A stretch of 37,713 nt of DNA from Polaromonas sp. (GTDB lineage Bacteria; Pseudomonadota; Gammaproteobacteria; Burkholderiales; Burkholderiaceae_C). The stretch lies in contig PNNC01000106.1 in assembly GCA_013824015.1 (NCBI GenBank), positions 1-37,713 of the forward strand, given 5' to 3'. The translations under genes were made by a program, and so were the position numbers. This document shows positions 1 to 9,141 of the stretch, in pieces. The first letter of the stretch is position 1; each line of letters starts with the position of its first letter. The notes under the pieces were generated by a model. It was not told where the DNA came from and ran no database searches. It worked only from the letters and a program-made list of their open reading frames with translations.

Positions 1-2
1 CC

Positions 3-1157
3 ACCGGGCACAAGGAAGCCGGTGGCTGCCTGTTCTTCCAGACCAGGGTGCTGGACTACTCGCTGCCCATGAGCCTGCCGCAGGGCAAGGCCGACAACCA
101 GATCCTCGGCGTGGTCGAAGCGCTGCGCAAGGAGTACGCGCCGCGCGAGGTGGTGCTGGTGTCCAAGGACATCAACATGCGCGTCAAGGCGCGCGCCCTG
201 GGCCTGGCCACTGACGACTACCAGAACGACAAGACACTGGAAGACGGCGACCTGCTCTACGCCGGCTCGCTGCCGCTGCCGGCCGATTTCTGGACGCGCC
301 AGAGCAAGACCATCGAAAGCTGGCAGCAGGGCAGCCACACTTTCTACCGCATCACCGGTCCCATCGTCGGCAGCCTGCTGATCAACCAGTTCGTGTTTTT
401 CGAGGCCCCCGGCGAGCCGCCGCTGTATGCCCGCGTGACCGAGATCCGCGCCAAAACGGCCGTGCTCAAGACGCTGAAGGACTACACCCACCTGAAGAAC
501 GCGGTCTGGGGCATCACCACGCGCAACCGCGAGCAGAACTTCGCGATGAACCTGCTGATGGACCCCGAGGTCGACTTCGTGACCCTGGCCGGCACGGCCG
601 GCACCGGCAAGACGCTGATGGCGCTGGCCAGCGGCCTGACGCAGGTGCTGGACGACCGCCGCTACACCGAGATCATCATGACCCGGGCCACCGTCAGCGT
701 CGGTGAAGACATCGGCTTCCTGCCCGGCACCGAAGAAGAAAAAATGGGCCCCTGGATGGGCGCGCTCGACGACAACCTCGAAGTGCTGGGCAAGAACGAC
801 AGCGGCTCCGGCGAATGGGGCCGCGCCGCCACCAACGAGCTGATCCGCTCGCGCATCAAGGTCAAGAGCATGAACTTCATGCGCGGCCGAACCTTCCTGA
901 ACAAGTACGTGATCATCGACGAAGCGCAAAACCTGACGCCCAAGCAGATGAAGACCCTGATCACCCGCGCCGGCCCCGGCACCAAGATCATCTGCATGGG
1001 CAACCTCGCGCAGATCGACACGCCCTACCTGACCGAAGGCTCATCCGGCATGACCTACGCCGTGGACCGCTTCAAGGGCTGGCCGCACGGCGGGCACATC
1101 ACGCTGGCACGCGGCGAGCGCTCACGCCTGGCCGACTTCGCCAGCGAGGTGTTGTGA
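3..1157 (+). CDS. PhoH-family PIN-domain ATPase (5' end outside window)
   Basis: The reading frame is open to the left edge, so the N-terminus is missing; a GTG at 48 is unlikely to be the true start because in-frame residues (TGHKEAGG...) precede it. The visible start resembles the end of a PIN nuclease domain (VVLVSKDINMRVKARALGL), followed by a linker and a PhoH ATPase domain. The P-loop is GTAGTGKT (codons near 592-615) and the Walker B-type motif is VIIDEAQNLTPKQMK (near 910-954). PIN-PhoH fusions are thought to act as RNA helicase/nuclease or toxin-like proteins in the cytoplasm; the substrate cannot be told from sequence. The next gene starts 30 bp downstream on the same strand, so they may be cotranscribed. 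The family call is firm, the biological role is not. Confidence 0.9.
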   Translation, partial: TGHKEAGGCLFFQTRVLDYSLPMSLPQGKADNQILGVVEALRKEYAPREVVLVSKDINMRVKARALGLATDDYQNDKTLEDGDLLYAGSLPLPADFWTRQSKTIESWQQGSHTFYRITGPIVGSLLINQFVFFEAPGEPPLYARVTEIRAKTAVLKTLKDYTHLKNAVWGITTRNREQNFAMNLLMDPEVDFVTLAGTAGTGKTLMALASGLTQVLDDRRYTEIIMTRATVSVGEDIGFLPGTEEEKMGPWMGALDDNLEVLGKNDSGSGEWGRAATNELIRSRIKVKSMNFMRGRTFLNKYVIIDEAQNLTPKQMKTLITRAGPGTKIICMGNLAQIDTPYLTEGSSGMTYAVDRFKGWPHGGHITLARGERSRLADFASEVL

Positions 1158-1187
1158 CGCGCTGACGAACAGACGCAGGGTCCGGCC

Positions 1188-1685
1188 ATGCAGCAGCCCT
1201 CCCCGCTTGACCTGGCCCTGCTGCGCCAGGCGATTGCGCTGTCGGCTGACTCGCGTGCCAGCGGACGCCACCCGTTCGCCGCGCTGGTCGCCGATGAAAA
1301 CGGCACCATCATCGCCCAGGCCGGCAACAACTCGATGCCGCCGCAAGGCGACCCGACCCAGCATGCCGAACTGGCCGCCGCCGCGCTGGCCGCCCGCGCA
1401 CTGCCGCCGGAACAGTTGCTCAGGTGCACGCTCTACACCAGCGCCGAGCCCTGCTGCATGTGCGCCGGCGCGATCTACTGGTGCAACATCGGCCGCGTGG
1501 TGTACGGCCTGTCCGAGCACCAGCTGCTGGAGCTGACAGGCGCCCATCCGGAAAACCCGACCCTGTCATTGCCCTGCAGGCATGTGTTTGCGACCGGGCA
1601 ACGGCCGGTCGAGGTGCTGGGCCCGCTGCTGGAGGGCGAAGCCGCCGAGCCGCACAGGGGCTTCTGGGACAGCAGCGGCAGCTAG
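1188..1685 (+). CDS. Zinc-dependent nucleoside/guanine deaminase-like protein (CDA superfamily)
   Basis: This 165-aa protein has the cytidine deaminase-like zinc site: H59-A-E61 supplies one zinc ligand and the proton-shuttle glutamate, and P88-C89-C-M-C92 supplies two cysteines. The following AGAIYWCNIGRVVYG stretch resembles bacterial guanine deaminases (GuaD type) more than tRNA adenosine deaminase TadA, because of the IYW segment. It should hydrolyse an exocyclic amino group of a purine or nucleoside in the cytoplasm; substrate is inferred only by resemblance. The ATG at 1188 gives a normal length for the family. Its TAG stop overlaps, tail to tail, the TAG stop of the RNase HI-like gene on the other strand, both reading the palindrome CTAG. 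Confidence 0.85.
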   Translation: MQQPSPLDLALLRQAIALSADSRASGRHPFAALVADENGTIIAQAGNNSMPPQGDPTQHAELAAAALAARALPPEQLLRCTLYTSAEPCCMCAGAIYWCNIGRVVYGLSEHQLLELTGAHPENPTLSLPCRHVFATGQRPVEVLGPLLEGEAAEPHRGFWDSSGS

Positions 1686-2146
1686 CGCCGCTTTTTAGCC
1701 TTCACCCGCTTGACCGGCGCCTTGGGCGCCAGACCCAGCGCCGCACGCGCCAGCGCATCGGCCTCGCCATTGCGGTGTCGCGGTATCCAGTGCAGCGAGG
1801 TGTACGCAAAGCTCGCCAACAGGGCGGCCACTTGGTCGTACAGCGCCGCCAGCCGCAGCACCGGCGGCGCAGCACCTGCGCCAAGCTGCGCGACCAGCAA
1901 GCTGTTGTCCGAGTAGATCTGCAACACCCTTGCCCCGCGCGCCTGCGCATCGCGCAGCGCCAGCATCAGTGCGCGAGCCTCCGCCTCGTTGTTGCAACCC
2001 CGCGCGTCGGCCGCCGTCGAGAGCACATGTCGCGTTCCCTCCGGCGCGACCAGCACCGCCCCCAGACCCATGCGGCCAGGATTGGGAACGGCGCTGCCGT
2101 CGCAGTGGATGACCCACGGGACAGACGCAGCGCAAGCGTCGTCCAT
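1682..2146 (-). CDS. RNase HI-family protein
   Basis: This 154-aa protein carries the acidic catalytic set of type I RNase H in the right order: D16 in HCDGSAVPNPG, E54 in CNNEAEA, D80 in YSDNSLL and D130 in NGEADALAR. These bind two metal ions and cleave the RNA strand of RNA-DNA hybrids. The N-terminal motif departs from classical housekeeping RnhA and the basic handle region is not obvious, so it fits the shorter RNase HI-like group often present next to a true rnhA; I give no symbol. The C-terminus is lysine/arginine rich (RVKAKKRR). It is transcribed toward and overlaps by 4 bp the deaminase gene. The 187 bp upstream contain no convincing gene. Confidence 0.87.
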   Translation of the reverse strand: MDDACAASVPWVIHCDGSAVPNPGRMGLGAVLVAPEGTRHVLSTAADARGCNNEAEARALMLALRDAQARGARVLQIYSDNSLLVAQLGAGAAPPVLRLAALYDQVAALLASFAYTSLHWIPRHRNGEADALARAALGLAPKAPVKRVKAKKRR

Positions 2147-2333
2147 CAGTCACGCCGCCGTGTTGAAGACTGAAACACGGCTGTCACGCTCACACCCAAG
2201 CCCGGACCACGCGCGAGGCCATGCTGACGGGACAAACGGCATACCTGCGCCCTGACGCCAGCGCCGCAGTGCTGCTCGACATGTGTTGCCATGGGTCGCC
2301 GGTCTGACAATCGTCGCCAACAGCGCCGTCGCA

Positions 2334-2813
2334 CTACTGCAGCGTTCCCTTGACCGCCTCGGGCAAAGGCAAGGGCATCACGTCGATGCCCTCCTCCAGC
2401 AACTCCATCGCTTCGGCCCGGCTGGTCTGGCCGCGGATGCTGCGCTGCTCGGCATCACCGTAAAACATGGCGCGCGCCTCATCGGCAAAACGTTCGCCCA
2501 CGTCTTCGGTGTTGGCCATGACCTCGCGCAGGGCTTTCAGGAAGGCCGCCGGGCTGGCAGGCGCGGCAGGTGGCGCGGCTTGCGGCAAGGCGCCGGTGGC
2601 CGGAACCGGGGGCTCGCGTGGGCCGGCCACCGCAGCCGGCGCCGGCGCGCCGAGATTGAGGCGCGGCGCGCTGGGCATTTTCTGGATGCCGGGATCTGCG
2701 CACAAGGGGCACGTCACCAGCCCGCGCGCGAGCTGACTCTGGAAATCGTCTTCCGAGGCAAACCAGCCTTCAAAGGCATGCTGGTGGGCGCACTGGAGGT
2801 TGAGGACTTTCAT
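2334..2813 (-). CDS. DUF1178 family protein
   Basis: This 159-aa protein starts MKVLNLQCAHQHAFEGWFAS; I chose the ATG at 2813 because family members start MKV/MIV. A longer in-frame start at 2873 would run into the upstream NUDIX gene. The N-terminal half has a zinc-ribbon-like cysteine pattern (C8, then CPLCAD about 30 residues later). An Ala/Pro-rich linker follows, then a conserved helical C-terminus containing FADEARAMFYGDAEQRSIRG. The function of the family is unknown. It lies 7 bp after the NUDIX stop, so it is very likely the last gene of the nuo transcription unit, an arrangement I recognise from other betaproteobacteria. Confidence 0.88.
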   Translation of the reverse strand: MKVLNLQCAHQHAFEGWFASEDDFQSQLARGLVTCPLCADPGIQKMPSAPRLNLGAPAPAAVAGPREPPVPATGALPQAAPPAAPASPAAFLKALREVMANTEDVGERFADEARAMFYGDAEQRSIRGQTSRAEAMELLEEGIDVMPLPLPEAVKGTLQ

Positions 2814-2820
2814 GGCCCGA

Positions 2821-3453
2821 TTATCGGGCCGCGCCGGCGTCTTCGCCATCCTGCCAGTCGAGAACCCATGCACCCGACAGCACGTTTTGCAGCCAGAGCG
2901 CGCCGGTCAGGGTCTTGCCGTCGGTCACCCGGCCATCGCCGCACCATTGCATCAGCTCGGACGGACTGGCGGTGAACACGTCCAGGAATTCGCCGGCGTC
3001 AAGCTGGCGCTTGCCAGCGCTCAGCTCCCTGGCGAACCAGATGTCGATAAATTCCGTGGAGTAGGAAATCACCGGGTGCATCACGCCGGCCCGGGCCCAG
3101 CGACGTGCGCGGTAACCGGTCTCTTCCAGCAACTCACGTTGTGCGCAGGCCAGCGGGTCTTCCCCGGCATCGAGTTTGCCCGCCGGGAATTCGACCATCA
3201 CCGCCTGCACCGGGTAGCGGTACTGGCGCTCCAGCACCAGCCGGCCGTCATCAAGCTGGGCGATGATCATCACCGCCCCGGGATGGCGCACGTACTCGCG
3301 GCAAGCTTCAGTGCCATCCGGCAAACGCACGGTGTCGCGGAAGGCGTGGAGGAAGTGCCCCTTGACCAGTTCACGGCTGTCGAGGGTATGTTCCCTGAGG
3401 TGAGCGTCGTCCGCAGGACAGGGAAGCGCTGAAGGTGTATCAGCCCCTGCCAT
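2821..3453 (-). CDS. NUDIX hydrolase, ADP-ribose pyrophosphatase-like
   Basis: This 210-aa protein has a full NUDIX box (G-x5-E-x7-RELLEETG) beginning GKLDAGEDPLACAQRELLEE near residue 110, which binds magnesium and hydrolyses nucleoside diphosphates linked to another moiety. The preceding VEFPAGK and the tyrosine-rich QYRYPVQ segment resemble ADP-ribose/NudF-type enzymes, so ADP-ribose is the likely substrate (family inference). It starts only 2 bp downstream of the DUF2818 stop and lies in the nuo downstream cluster. An enzyme that scavenges NAD-derived ADP-ribose next to NADH dehydrogenase genes is suggestive, but no functional link is proven. Confidence 0.9.
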   Translation of the reverse strand: MAGADTPSALPCPADDAHLREHTLDSRELVKGHFLHAFRDTVRLPDGTEACREYVRHPGAVMIIAQLDDGRLVLERQYRYPVQAVMVEFPAGKLDAGEDPLACAQRELLEETGYRARRWARAGVMHPVISYSTEFIDIWFARELSAGKRQLDAGEFLDVFTASPSELMQWCGDGRVTDGKTLTGALWLQNVLSGAWVLDWQDGEDAGAAR

Positions 3454-3455
3454 GC

Positions 3456-3755
3456 TTACCGGTGTTTGAACAGGTAGCGATACACAAAGCCCGGAAAGGC
3501 AAAGGTGATGAACAGGGTCGCGGTAATCGCGTAGAACTCCCAGCCCTGCGGCGCGATCTGCCCGGCGCGTTGTTCAAGGAGCAGGCCAATGCCGCCGACC
3601 ACCAGGTACCAGAACACCATTTCAGCCAGGCGCACAGCCAGCATCTTGGGCCGGGACAAGGGAAGCACCGCGAACAGGCGGTTGCTGACAAAAGGCAGGT
3701 TGGCCGCCAGCAGCGCCAGCGCCAGCACCAGCCACACCGAAGCAGTCTGGGTCAT
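3456..3755 (-). CDS. DUF2818 family small membrane protein
   Basis: This 99-aa protein has three likely membrane segments: residues about 7-27 (VWLVLALALLAANLPFV), 43-60 (AEMVFWYLVVGGIGLLL) and 76-92 (ITATLFITFAFPGFVYR), ending in a basic tail. It matches the DUF2818 family, which I know mainly from betaproteobacteria directly after nuoN. The gap to nuoN is 6 bp. It may help assemble or stabilise the membrane arm of complex I, but that is inferred only from position. Confidence 0.85.
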   Translation of the reverse strand: MTQTASVWLVLALALLAANLPFVSNRLFAVLPLSRPKMLAVRLAEMVFWYLVVGGIGLLLEQRAGQIAPQGWEFYAITATLFITFAFPGFVYRYLFKHR

Positions 3756-3761
3756 GCGGGC

Positions 3762-5264
3762 TCAGGCCCCCAGCGATTTCACGACGCTGGCAATCGCCTG
3801 GGTACAAAGCGTCATCAGCCCGCCGGGCATGAGACCCAGCAGCAGCACCAGCGCACCGTTGATGGACAGCACCACGCGGGCATCGGCCGGCGCATGGATG
3901 GCGGTGGGCATGCCGGGGTTGGGCGCGTCAAAGTACATCACCTTCACCACACGCAGGTAGTAGAAGGCGCCGACCAGCGACATCATCACGGCAAACACGG
4001 CCAGCACGATGTAGGTCGTGTGCTGGGAGGACACCAGCGCCTGCAGCACGCCCAGCTTGGCATAGAAGCCGACCACCGGCGGCACGCCCGCCAGCGAAAA
4101 CATGCAGACGGCCATGACACCGGCGAACAGCGGGCTGCGCTGGTTCAGACCGGCCAGGTCGGAGATTTCTTCGGACTCATGGCCCATACGCGACAGCAGC
4201 AGCATGATGCCGAACACCGCCAGTGTGGTCAGCACATAGGTGATGACGTAGAACATGGCCGCGCCGTAAGCGAACTCGGCGTTGAGCTTGTTGCCGTTGA
4301 CCACACCGGCCAGCAGCGCGAGCAACAAAAAGCCCATCTGCGAGATCGTCGAAAACGCCAGCATGCGCTTCAGGTTGGTCTGCGCGATGGCCGCCAGATT
4401 GCCCACCAGCAGCGAGCCTATCGCCAGGATGGCCAGCATCTGCTGCCAGTCGATCGCCAGCGGAAGCATGCCCTGCACCAGCAGGCGGATACAGATCGCG
4501 AAGGCCGCCAGTTGCGGCGCCGCGCCGATCAGCAGGGTGATGGCGGTCGGCGCGCCCTGGTAGACGTCGGGCAGCCACATGTGGAAAGGAACGGCCCCCA
4601 GCTTGAAGGCAAGGCCGGCCACAATGAACACCAGGCCAAAGACCAGCACCGAGTGTTTCACCTGGCGGCTGGCAATCGCGCGGTAGACCTCGTTGATGTC
4701 CAGCGAACCGGTGGCGCCGTACATCATGGACAGGCCATACAGCAGGAAGCCCGAGGCCAGTGCGCCAAGCACAAAATACTTCATGGCCGCCTCGGTGGCG
4801 GTGGCATTGTCGCGGCGCAGTGCCACCAGCGCGTAGCTGGACAGCGTCATCAGCTCCAGGCCCATGTAGAGCACCAGGAAATTGTGGCCGGAGATCATCA
4901 CGAACATGCCCAGCAACGCAAACATGCCCAGGGTGAACAGCTCGCCGCCACGCAGCATCTGGCGGTCTGCGGCATAGGGCCGCGCATACACCAGCGTGAC
5001 CATCATCGCGATGGATGCAAAACACTTGAGCCAGTTGGCCATCGGGTCGCTCACGACCATGTTGCCAAAGCCATACACCGTGTTGCCGCCAATGGCAAAG
5101 GCCGCCGTCAGCGCAGCCACCACCGCCAGCGTGAGCAGGGTCAGCACATAGGTCAGCGTGCGCTGCGGGCTTTTCACACCGAGGTCGACCAGCAGGATGA
5201 CGCAGGCCATCGCCAGCAGGACGATCTCGGGGGAAACCGCGATCCAGGATAGTTTGTCAATCAT
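3762..5264 (-). CDS. nuoN: NADH-quinone oxidoreductase subunit N
   Basis: This 500-aa polytopic protein is one of the three antiporter-like, proton-pumping subunits of the complex I membrane arm. Family hallmarks are seen: [26 protein letters not shown] with the key glutamate in the fifth helix region, [19 protein letters not shown], the pumping lysine regions, and [16 protein letters not shown]. Length is close to the usual 480-500 residues and no break is visible. It follows nuoM by 24 bp and is the last core nuo gene. Confidence 0.97.
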   Translation of the reverse strand: MIDKLSWIAVSPEIVLLAMACVILLVDLGVKSPQRTLTYVLTLLTLAVVAALTAAFAIGGNTVYGFGNMVVSDPMANWLKCFASIAMMVTLVYARPYAADRQMLRGGELFTLGMFALLGMFVMISGHNFLVLYMGLELMTLSSYALVALRRDNATATEAAMKYFVLGALASGFLLYGLSMMYGATGSLDINEVYRAIASRQVKHSVLVFGLVFIVAGLAFKLGAVPFHMWLPDVYQGAPTAITLLIGAAPQLAAFAICIRLLVQGMLPLAIDWQQMLAILAIGSLLVGNLAAIAQTNLKRMLAFSTISQMGFLLLALLAGVVNGNKLNAEFAYGAAMFYVITYVLTTLAVFGIMLLLSRMGHESEEISDLAGLNQRSPLFAGVMAVCMFSLAGVPPVVGFYAKLGVLQALVSSQHTTYIVLAVFAVMMSLVGAFYYLRVVKVMYFDAPNPGMPTAIHAPADARVVLSINGALVLLLGLMPGGLMTLCTQAIASVVKSLGA

Positions 5265-5288
5265 CTGAAATTCTTCTGGAAGGGTTGC

Positions 5289-6764
5289 TTACGGGAGCTT
5301 CGAGGCCGCGACATGCTTGAGCAGGCCGGCAACCGAGCTGTCCATCACATCGGTGAAGGGCTTGGGATAAATGCCCATGAACATCACTGCAATCGCCAGC
5401 AGGGACAACATCAGGAATTCGCGGCTGTTGATGTCGGTCAGGCCCTTGACGTCCTCATTGGTGACAGGCCCGAGGTAGACCCGCTTGAACATCCACAAGG
5501 TGTAAGCCGCGCCAAAGATCAGCGCCGTCGATGCGGCCAGGCCAATCCAGAAGTTGAACTTGATGGCGCCGAGGATGACCATCCACTCGCCGACAAAACC
5601 GGCGGTGGCCGGCAGGCCGCAATTGGCCATGGCAAACAGCAGCGCAAACGCGGCGAACTTGGGCATGGTGTTGACGACACCGCCATAACTGGCGATCTCG
5701 CGCGAATGCACGCGGTCATACAACACGCCGATGCACAGGAACATAGCGCCTGAAACAAAACCGTGCGCAATCATCTGCACGATGCCACCGGAAACACCGA
5801 GGTCGTTGAAGATGAAAAAGCCCAGGGTCACAAAACCCATGTGCGCCACGGAGGAATAGGCCACCAGCTTTTTCATGTCCTGCTGGACCATGGCCACCAG
5901 GCCCACATAAATCACCGCGATCAGCGACAGCGCAATCATCAGCCAGGCCCACTCACGCGCTGCGTCGGGTGCAATCGGCATCGAAAAGCGCAGGAAACCG
6001 TAGGCACCCAGCTTGAGCATGATGGCCGCCAGCACGGCGGAACCGCCGGTCGGCGCTTCCACGTGGACGTCGGGCAGCCAGGTGTGCACCGGCCACATCG
6101 GCACCTTGACGGCAAAGGCGGCAAAAAAAGCAAAGAACAGGAAAGTCTGCGCCGTGCCGCTCAATGGCAGCGTGTACCAGGTGGCCAGATCGAAACTGCC
6201 GCCGGACTTGACGTACAGGAAAATCAGGGCGATCAGCATCAGCAGCGAGCCGAGCAGCGTGTACAGGAAAAACTTGAAGGCGGCGTAAATCTTGCGCGGG
6301 CCGCCCCAGATACCGATGATCAGGTACATCGGGATCAGCGTTGCCTCGAAAAACACGTAGAACAACATCCCGTCAAGCGCGGTGAACACGCCGATCATCA
6401 GTCCGCTGAGGATCAGGAAGGCCGCCATGTACTGGTTGACGCGGCTGGTGATGGACTCCCAGCTCGCAATGATCACGACCACATTGATGAAGGCCGTGAG
6501 CAACACGAACCACATCGAGATGCCATCGACACCGAGGTGGTAATTGATGTCGAAACGGTCGATCCAGGCGGCCTTCTCGACAAACTGCATCGCAGCGGTG
6601 CCCAGCTCGAAGCCGCTGTACAGCGGCAGGGTCACCAGAAAACTGACCAGGGCGCCGATCAGCGCGATCCAGCGCACGCTGCGCGCCTGGTCGTCACGAC
6701 CCAACGCCAGCAGCACGACGCCGAAAAAAATCGGCGTCCAGATGGCAAGACTCAACAATCCCAT
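5289..6764 (-). CDS. nuoM: NADH-quinone oxidoreductase subunit M
   Basis: This 491-aa antiporter-like subunit begins MGLLSLAIWTPIFFG. It carries the NuoM signatures FFEATLIPMYLIIGIWGG (channel glutamate), KVPMWPVHTWLPDVHVEAPT and KKLVAYSSVAHMGFVTLG, and about 14 hydrophobic helices. It forms a proton channel in the distal membrane arm between NuoL and NuoN. It sits 18 bp downstream of nuoL. Nothing unusual is seen. Confidence 0.97.
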   Translation of the reverse strand: MGLLSLAIWTPIFFGVVLLALGRDDQARSVRWIALIGALVSFLVTLPLYSGFELGTAAMQFVEKAAWIDRFDINYHLGVDGISMWFVLLTAFINVVVIIASWESITSRVNQYMAAFLILSGLMIGVFTALDGMLFYVFFEATLIPMYLIIGIWGGPRKIYAAFKFFLYTLLGSLLMLIALIFLYVKSGGSFDLATWYTLPLSGTAQTFLFFAFFAAFAVKVPMWPVHTWLPDVHVEAPTGGSAVLAAIMLKLGAYGFLRFSMPIAPDAAREWAWLMIALSLIAVIYVGLVAMVQQDMKKLVAYSSVAHMGFVTLGFFIFNDLGVSGGIVQMIAHGFVSGAMFLCIGVLYDRVHSREIASYGGVVNTMPKFAAFALLFAMANCGLPATAGFVGEWMVILGAIKFNFWIGLAASTALIFGAAYTLWMFKRVYLGPVTNEDVKGLTDINSREFLMLSLLAIAVMFMGIYPKPFTDVMDSSVAGLLKHVAASKLP

Positions 6765-6782
6765 TTTTGTTATTCCTCTTGC

Positions 6783-8825
6783 TTATTTGCTGAGCAGTTC
6801 TTTGATCATCGGCCAGGTGGCGAAATAGCTGATCAGGATGAAGACACCCATGATCATGGCCAAAGCGTAGTGGTAGATGTAGCCGGTCTGGACCTTGCGC
6901 ACAACGCTGGAGACCCAGCCCACCAGCTTCCACGAGCCGTTGACCAGCGCGCCGTCGATGATTTTTTCGTCGCCGCCCTTCCAGAGGCCGAAACCCAGGG
7001 CCCGCGCGCCGCGTGCCAGCACGTTTTCGTTGAACCAGTCCATGTAGTACTTGTTCTCGAGCAGGGTGTAGATCGGTTCCACACGGCGCTTGATGGCGGC
7101 CGGCAATGCCGGATTGACCATGTACATGTAATACGCCGCTGCCACACCGGCCAGCGCCAGCCAGAACGGTGCTGTCATCAGGCCGTGTAATGCCATCTGG
7201 GCCGGACCATGGAAGATCTTGGCCAGCTCGGCCATGGCCGGATGTTTGTCCGCGTTGACGATGATGGCGTCTTTCAGGAAGTCGCCGAACAGCATCGCAT
7301 CAATGGTCAGGAAACCGATCACCACCGAAGGAATGGCCAGCAGCAGCAGCGGTGCGGTCACCACCCAGGGCGACTCGTGCGGGGCATGGTGCTCGTCGTG
7401 GTGGCCGTGTCCATGGTCATCATGGTGCGCATCCGGATTCTGGTCAAAGCGCTCCTTGCCGTGGAACACCAGGAAGTACATGCGGAAGGAATAAAAAGCC
7501 GTGACAAAAACGCCCGCAAGCACCGCGAAGTACGCAAACCCGGCGCCAGGCAGGTTGCTGAAATGCACCGCTTCGATGATGCTGTCCTTGGAGTAAAAGC
7601 CGGCGAACAGCGGCGTACCGATCAGCGCCAGCGATCCGAGCAAGGCAGTGATCCAGGTGATGGGCATGTATTTGCGCAAGCCACCCATCCAGCGGATGTC
7701 CTGATTGTGGTGCACACCCATGATCACGGACCCGGCCGCCAGGAACAGCAGGGCCTTGAAGAAGGCATGGGTCATCAGGTGGAAGACGGCGACCGAGTAG
7801 GCGGAAGCGCCCAGGGCAACCGTCATGTAGCCCAGTTGCGACAGGGTCGAATACGCGACAACGCGTTTGATGTCGTTCTGGATGATGCCGAGAAAGCCCA
7901 TGAACAGCGCGGTGATCGCGCCGATGATCATGATGAAGCTCAGGGCGGTGTCGCTCAACTCGAACAGTGGCGACATGCGCGCCACCATGAAAATGCCGGC
8001 GGTCACCATGGTGGCCGCGTGGATCAGTGCCGAAATCGGCGTCGGGCCTTCCATGGAGTCGGGCAGCCAGACATGCAGCGGAAACTGCGCCGACTTGCCC
8101 ATGGCGCCGATAAACAGGCAGATGCAGATCACGGTGATCAGCATCCAGTCGGTACCCGGCAGGCTGAGCGCGGAAATTTCGCCCGACTTGGCGAACACTT
8201 CGGTGTAGTTGAGTGTGCCGGCATAAGCGGCGAGCAGGCCGATGCCGAGGATGAAGCCGAAGTCGCCGACGCGATTGACCAGGAAGGCCTTCATGTTCGC
8301 AAAGATGGCTGTCGGCTTGTTGAACCAGAAACCGATCAGCAGGTAAGACACCAGGCCCACGGCTTCCCAGCCGAAGAACAGCTGCAGCATGTTGTTGCTC
8401 ATCACCAGCATCAGCATGGAGAAAGTGAACAGCGAGATGTAGGCGAAGAAACGGTTGTAGCCCTCGTCTTCCTCCATGTAGCCGATGGTGTAGATGTGAA
8501 CCATCAGCGAGACAAAGGTCACGACACACATCATCATCGCCGTCAGGCCATCGACCAGGAAGCCGATTTCCATCTTCAGCCCGCCCACCACCATCCAGGT
8601 GTAAAGCGTCTCGTTGAAGCGCGCGCCGTCGATCGCCACGCTCTTGAGGGTCATCGCGGAGATCACAAACGCCACCAGCACGCCGAGAATGGTCAGGGTG
8701 TGCGACAGGCGGCGGCCTATCCAGTTGCCGCCGAAGGTGGTGCCGAAAATACCGGCCAGCAGGGCGCCCGCCAGTGGCGCCAGGGGAACGGCCAGCAGCG
8801 TGGCAGCCGAAAGGGTTTGGCTCAT
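6783..8825 (-). CDS. nuoL: NADH-quinone oxidoreductase subunit L
   Basis: This 680-aa protein is the most distal antiporter-like subunit. I chose the ATG at 8825 (MSQTLSAATLLAVPLAPL), 7 bp after nuoK; longer in-frame starts would overlap nuoK. Motifs include GWEAVGLVSYLLIGFWF, KSAQFPLHVWLPDSMEGPTP and KRVVAYSTLSQLGYM. The C-terminus contains the long lateral helix region and a final membrane anchor (LAMIMGVFILISYFATW). A histidine/aspartate-rich cytoplasmic or periplasmic loop (HHDDHGHGHHDEHH, residues about 465-485, bases 7372-7433) stands out; such a loop can bind divalent metals, but no role is established here. Confidence 0.96.
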   Translation of the reverse strand: MSQTLSAATLLAVPLAPLAGALLAGIFGTTFGGNWIGRRLSHTLTILGVLVAFVISAMTLKSVAIDGARFNETLYTWMVVGGLKMEIGFLVDGLTAMMMCVVTFVSLMVHIYTIGYMEEDEGYNRFFAYISLFTFSMLMLVMSNNMLQLFFGWEAVGLVSYLLIGFWFNKPTAIFANMKAFLVNRVGDFGFILGIGLLAAYAGTLNYTEVFAKSGEISALSLPGTDWMLITVICICLFIGAMGKSAQFPLHVWLPDSMEGPTPISALIHAATMVTAGIFMVARMSPLFELSDTALSFIMIIGAITALFMGFLGIIQNDIKRVVAYSTLSQLGYMTVALGASAYSVAVFHLMTHAFFKALLFLAAGSVIMGVHHNQDIRWMGGLRKYMPITWITALLGSLALIGTPLFAGFYSKDSIIEAVHFSNLPGAGFAYFAVLAGVFVTAFYSFRMYFLVFHGKERFDQNPDAHHDDHGHGHHDEHHAPHESPWVVTAPLLLLAIPSVVIGFLTIDAMLFGDFLKDAIIVNADKHPAMAELAKIFHGPAQMALHGLMTAPFWLALAGVAAAYYMYMVNPALPAAIKRRVEPIYTLLENKYYMDWFNENVLARGARALGFGLWKGGDEKIIDGALVNGSWKLVGWVSSVVRKVQTGYIYHYALAMIMGVFILISYFATWPMIKELLSK

Positions 8826-8832
8826 GTTCTTC

Positions 8833-9141
8833 TTATCCCTTGAGCGTGTTGAGTTCGTCGACGTTGATGCTGGACTTGTTGCGGAACAACAGCACGAGGA
8901 TGGCCAGGCCAATCGCGGATTCAGCCGCCGCCACGGTCAGGATGAAAAACACAAAGATCTGACCGGCCATGTCGTTAAGGTAATAGGAGAAGGCCACGAA
9001 GTTCATGTTGACGGCCAGCAGCATCAACTCGATGGCCATCAGCAGCACGATCAGGTTTTTCCGGTTCAGGAAGATACCGATCACCGACAGGGCGAACAAA
9101 ATGGCGCCCAGGGTCAGGAAGTGTCCCAGCGTGACCATCAT
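8833..9141 (-). CDS. nuoK: NADH-quinone oxidoreductase subunit K
   Basis: This 102-aa, three-helix membrane subunit contains the two conserved membrane glutamates typical of NuoK: one in [17 protein letters not shown] and one in [16 protein letters not shown]. The first ATG (9141) overlaps the nuoJ stop as ATGA, indicating translational coupling; a second ATG directly follows, so the start could be one codon later. It lies on the proton path between the quinone site and the antiporter subunits. Confidence 0.96.
   Translation of the reverse strand: MMVTLGHFLTLGAILFALSVIGIFLNRKNLIVLLMAIELMLLAVNMNFVAFSYYLNDMAGQIFVFFILTVAAAESAIGLAILVLLFRNKSSINVDELNTLKG

Noticed and set aside
2146-2334. 62-codon minus-strand ORF between DUF1178 and RNase HI-like genes
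   Set aside because: Arg/Cys-rich, no motif, no ribosome site; its stop touching the next ATG seems accidental.
3435-5252. 605-codon plus-strand ORF opposite nuoN
   Set aside because: Antisense to nuoN, extremely His/Gln-rich, no family resemblance.
7209-8843. 544-codon plus-strand ORF opposite nuoL
   Set aside because: Antisense to intact nuoL with the same biased composition.
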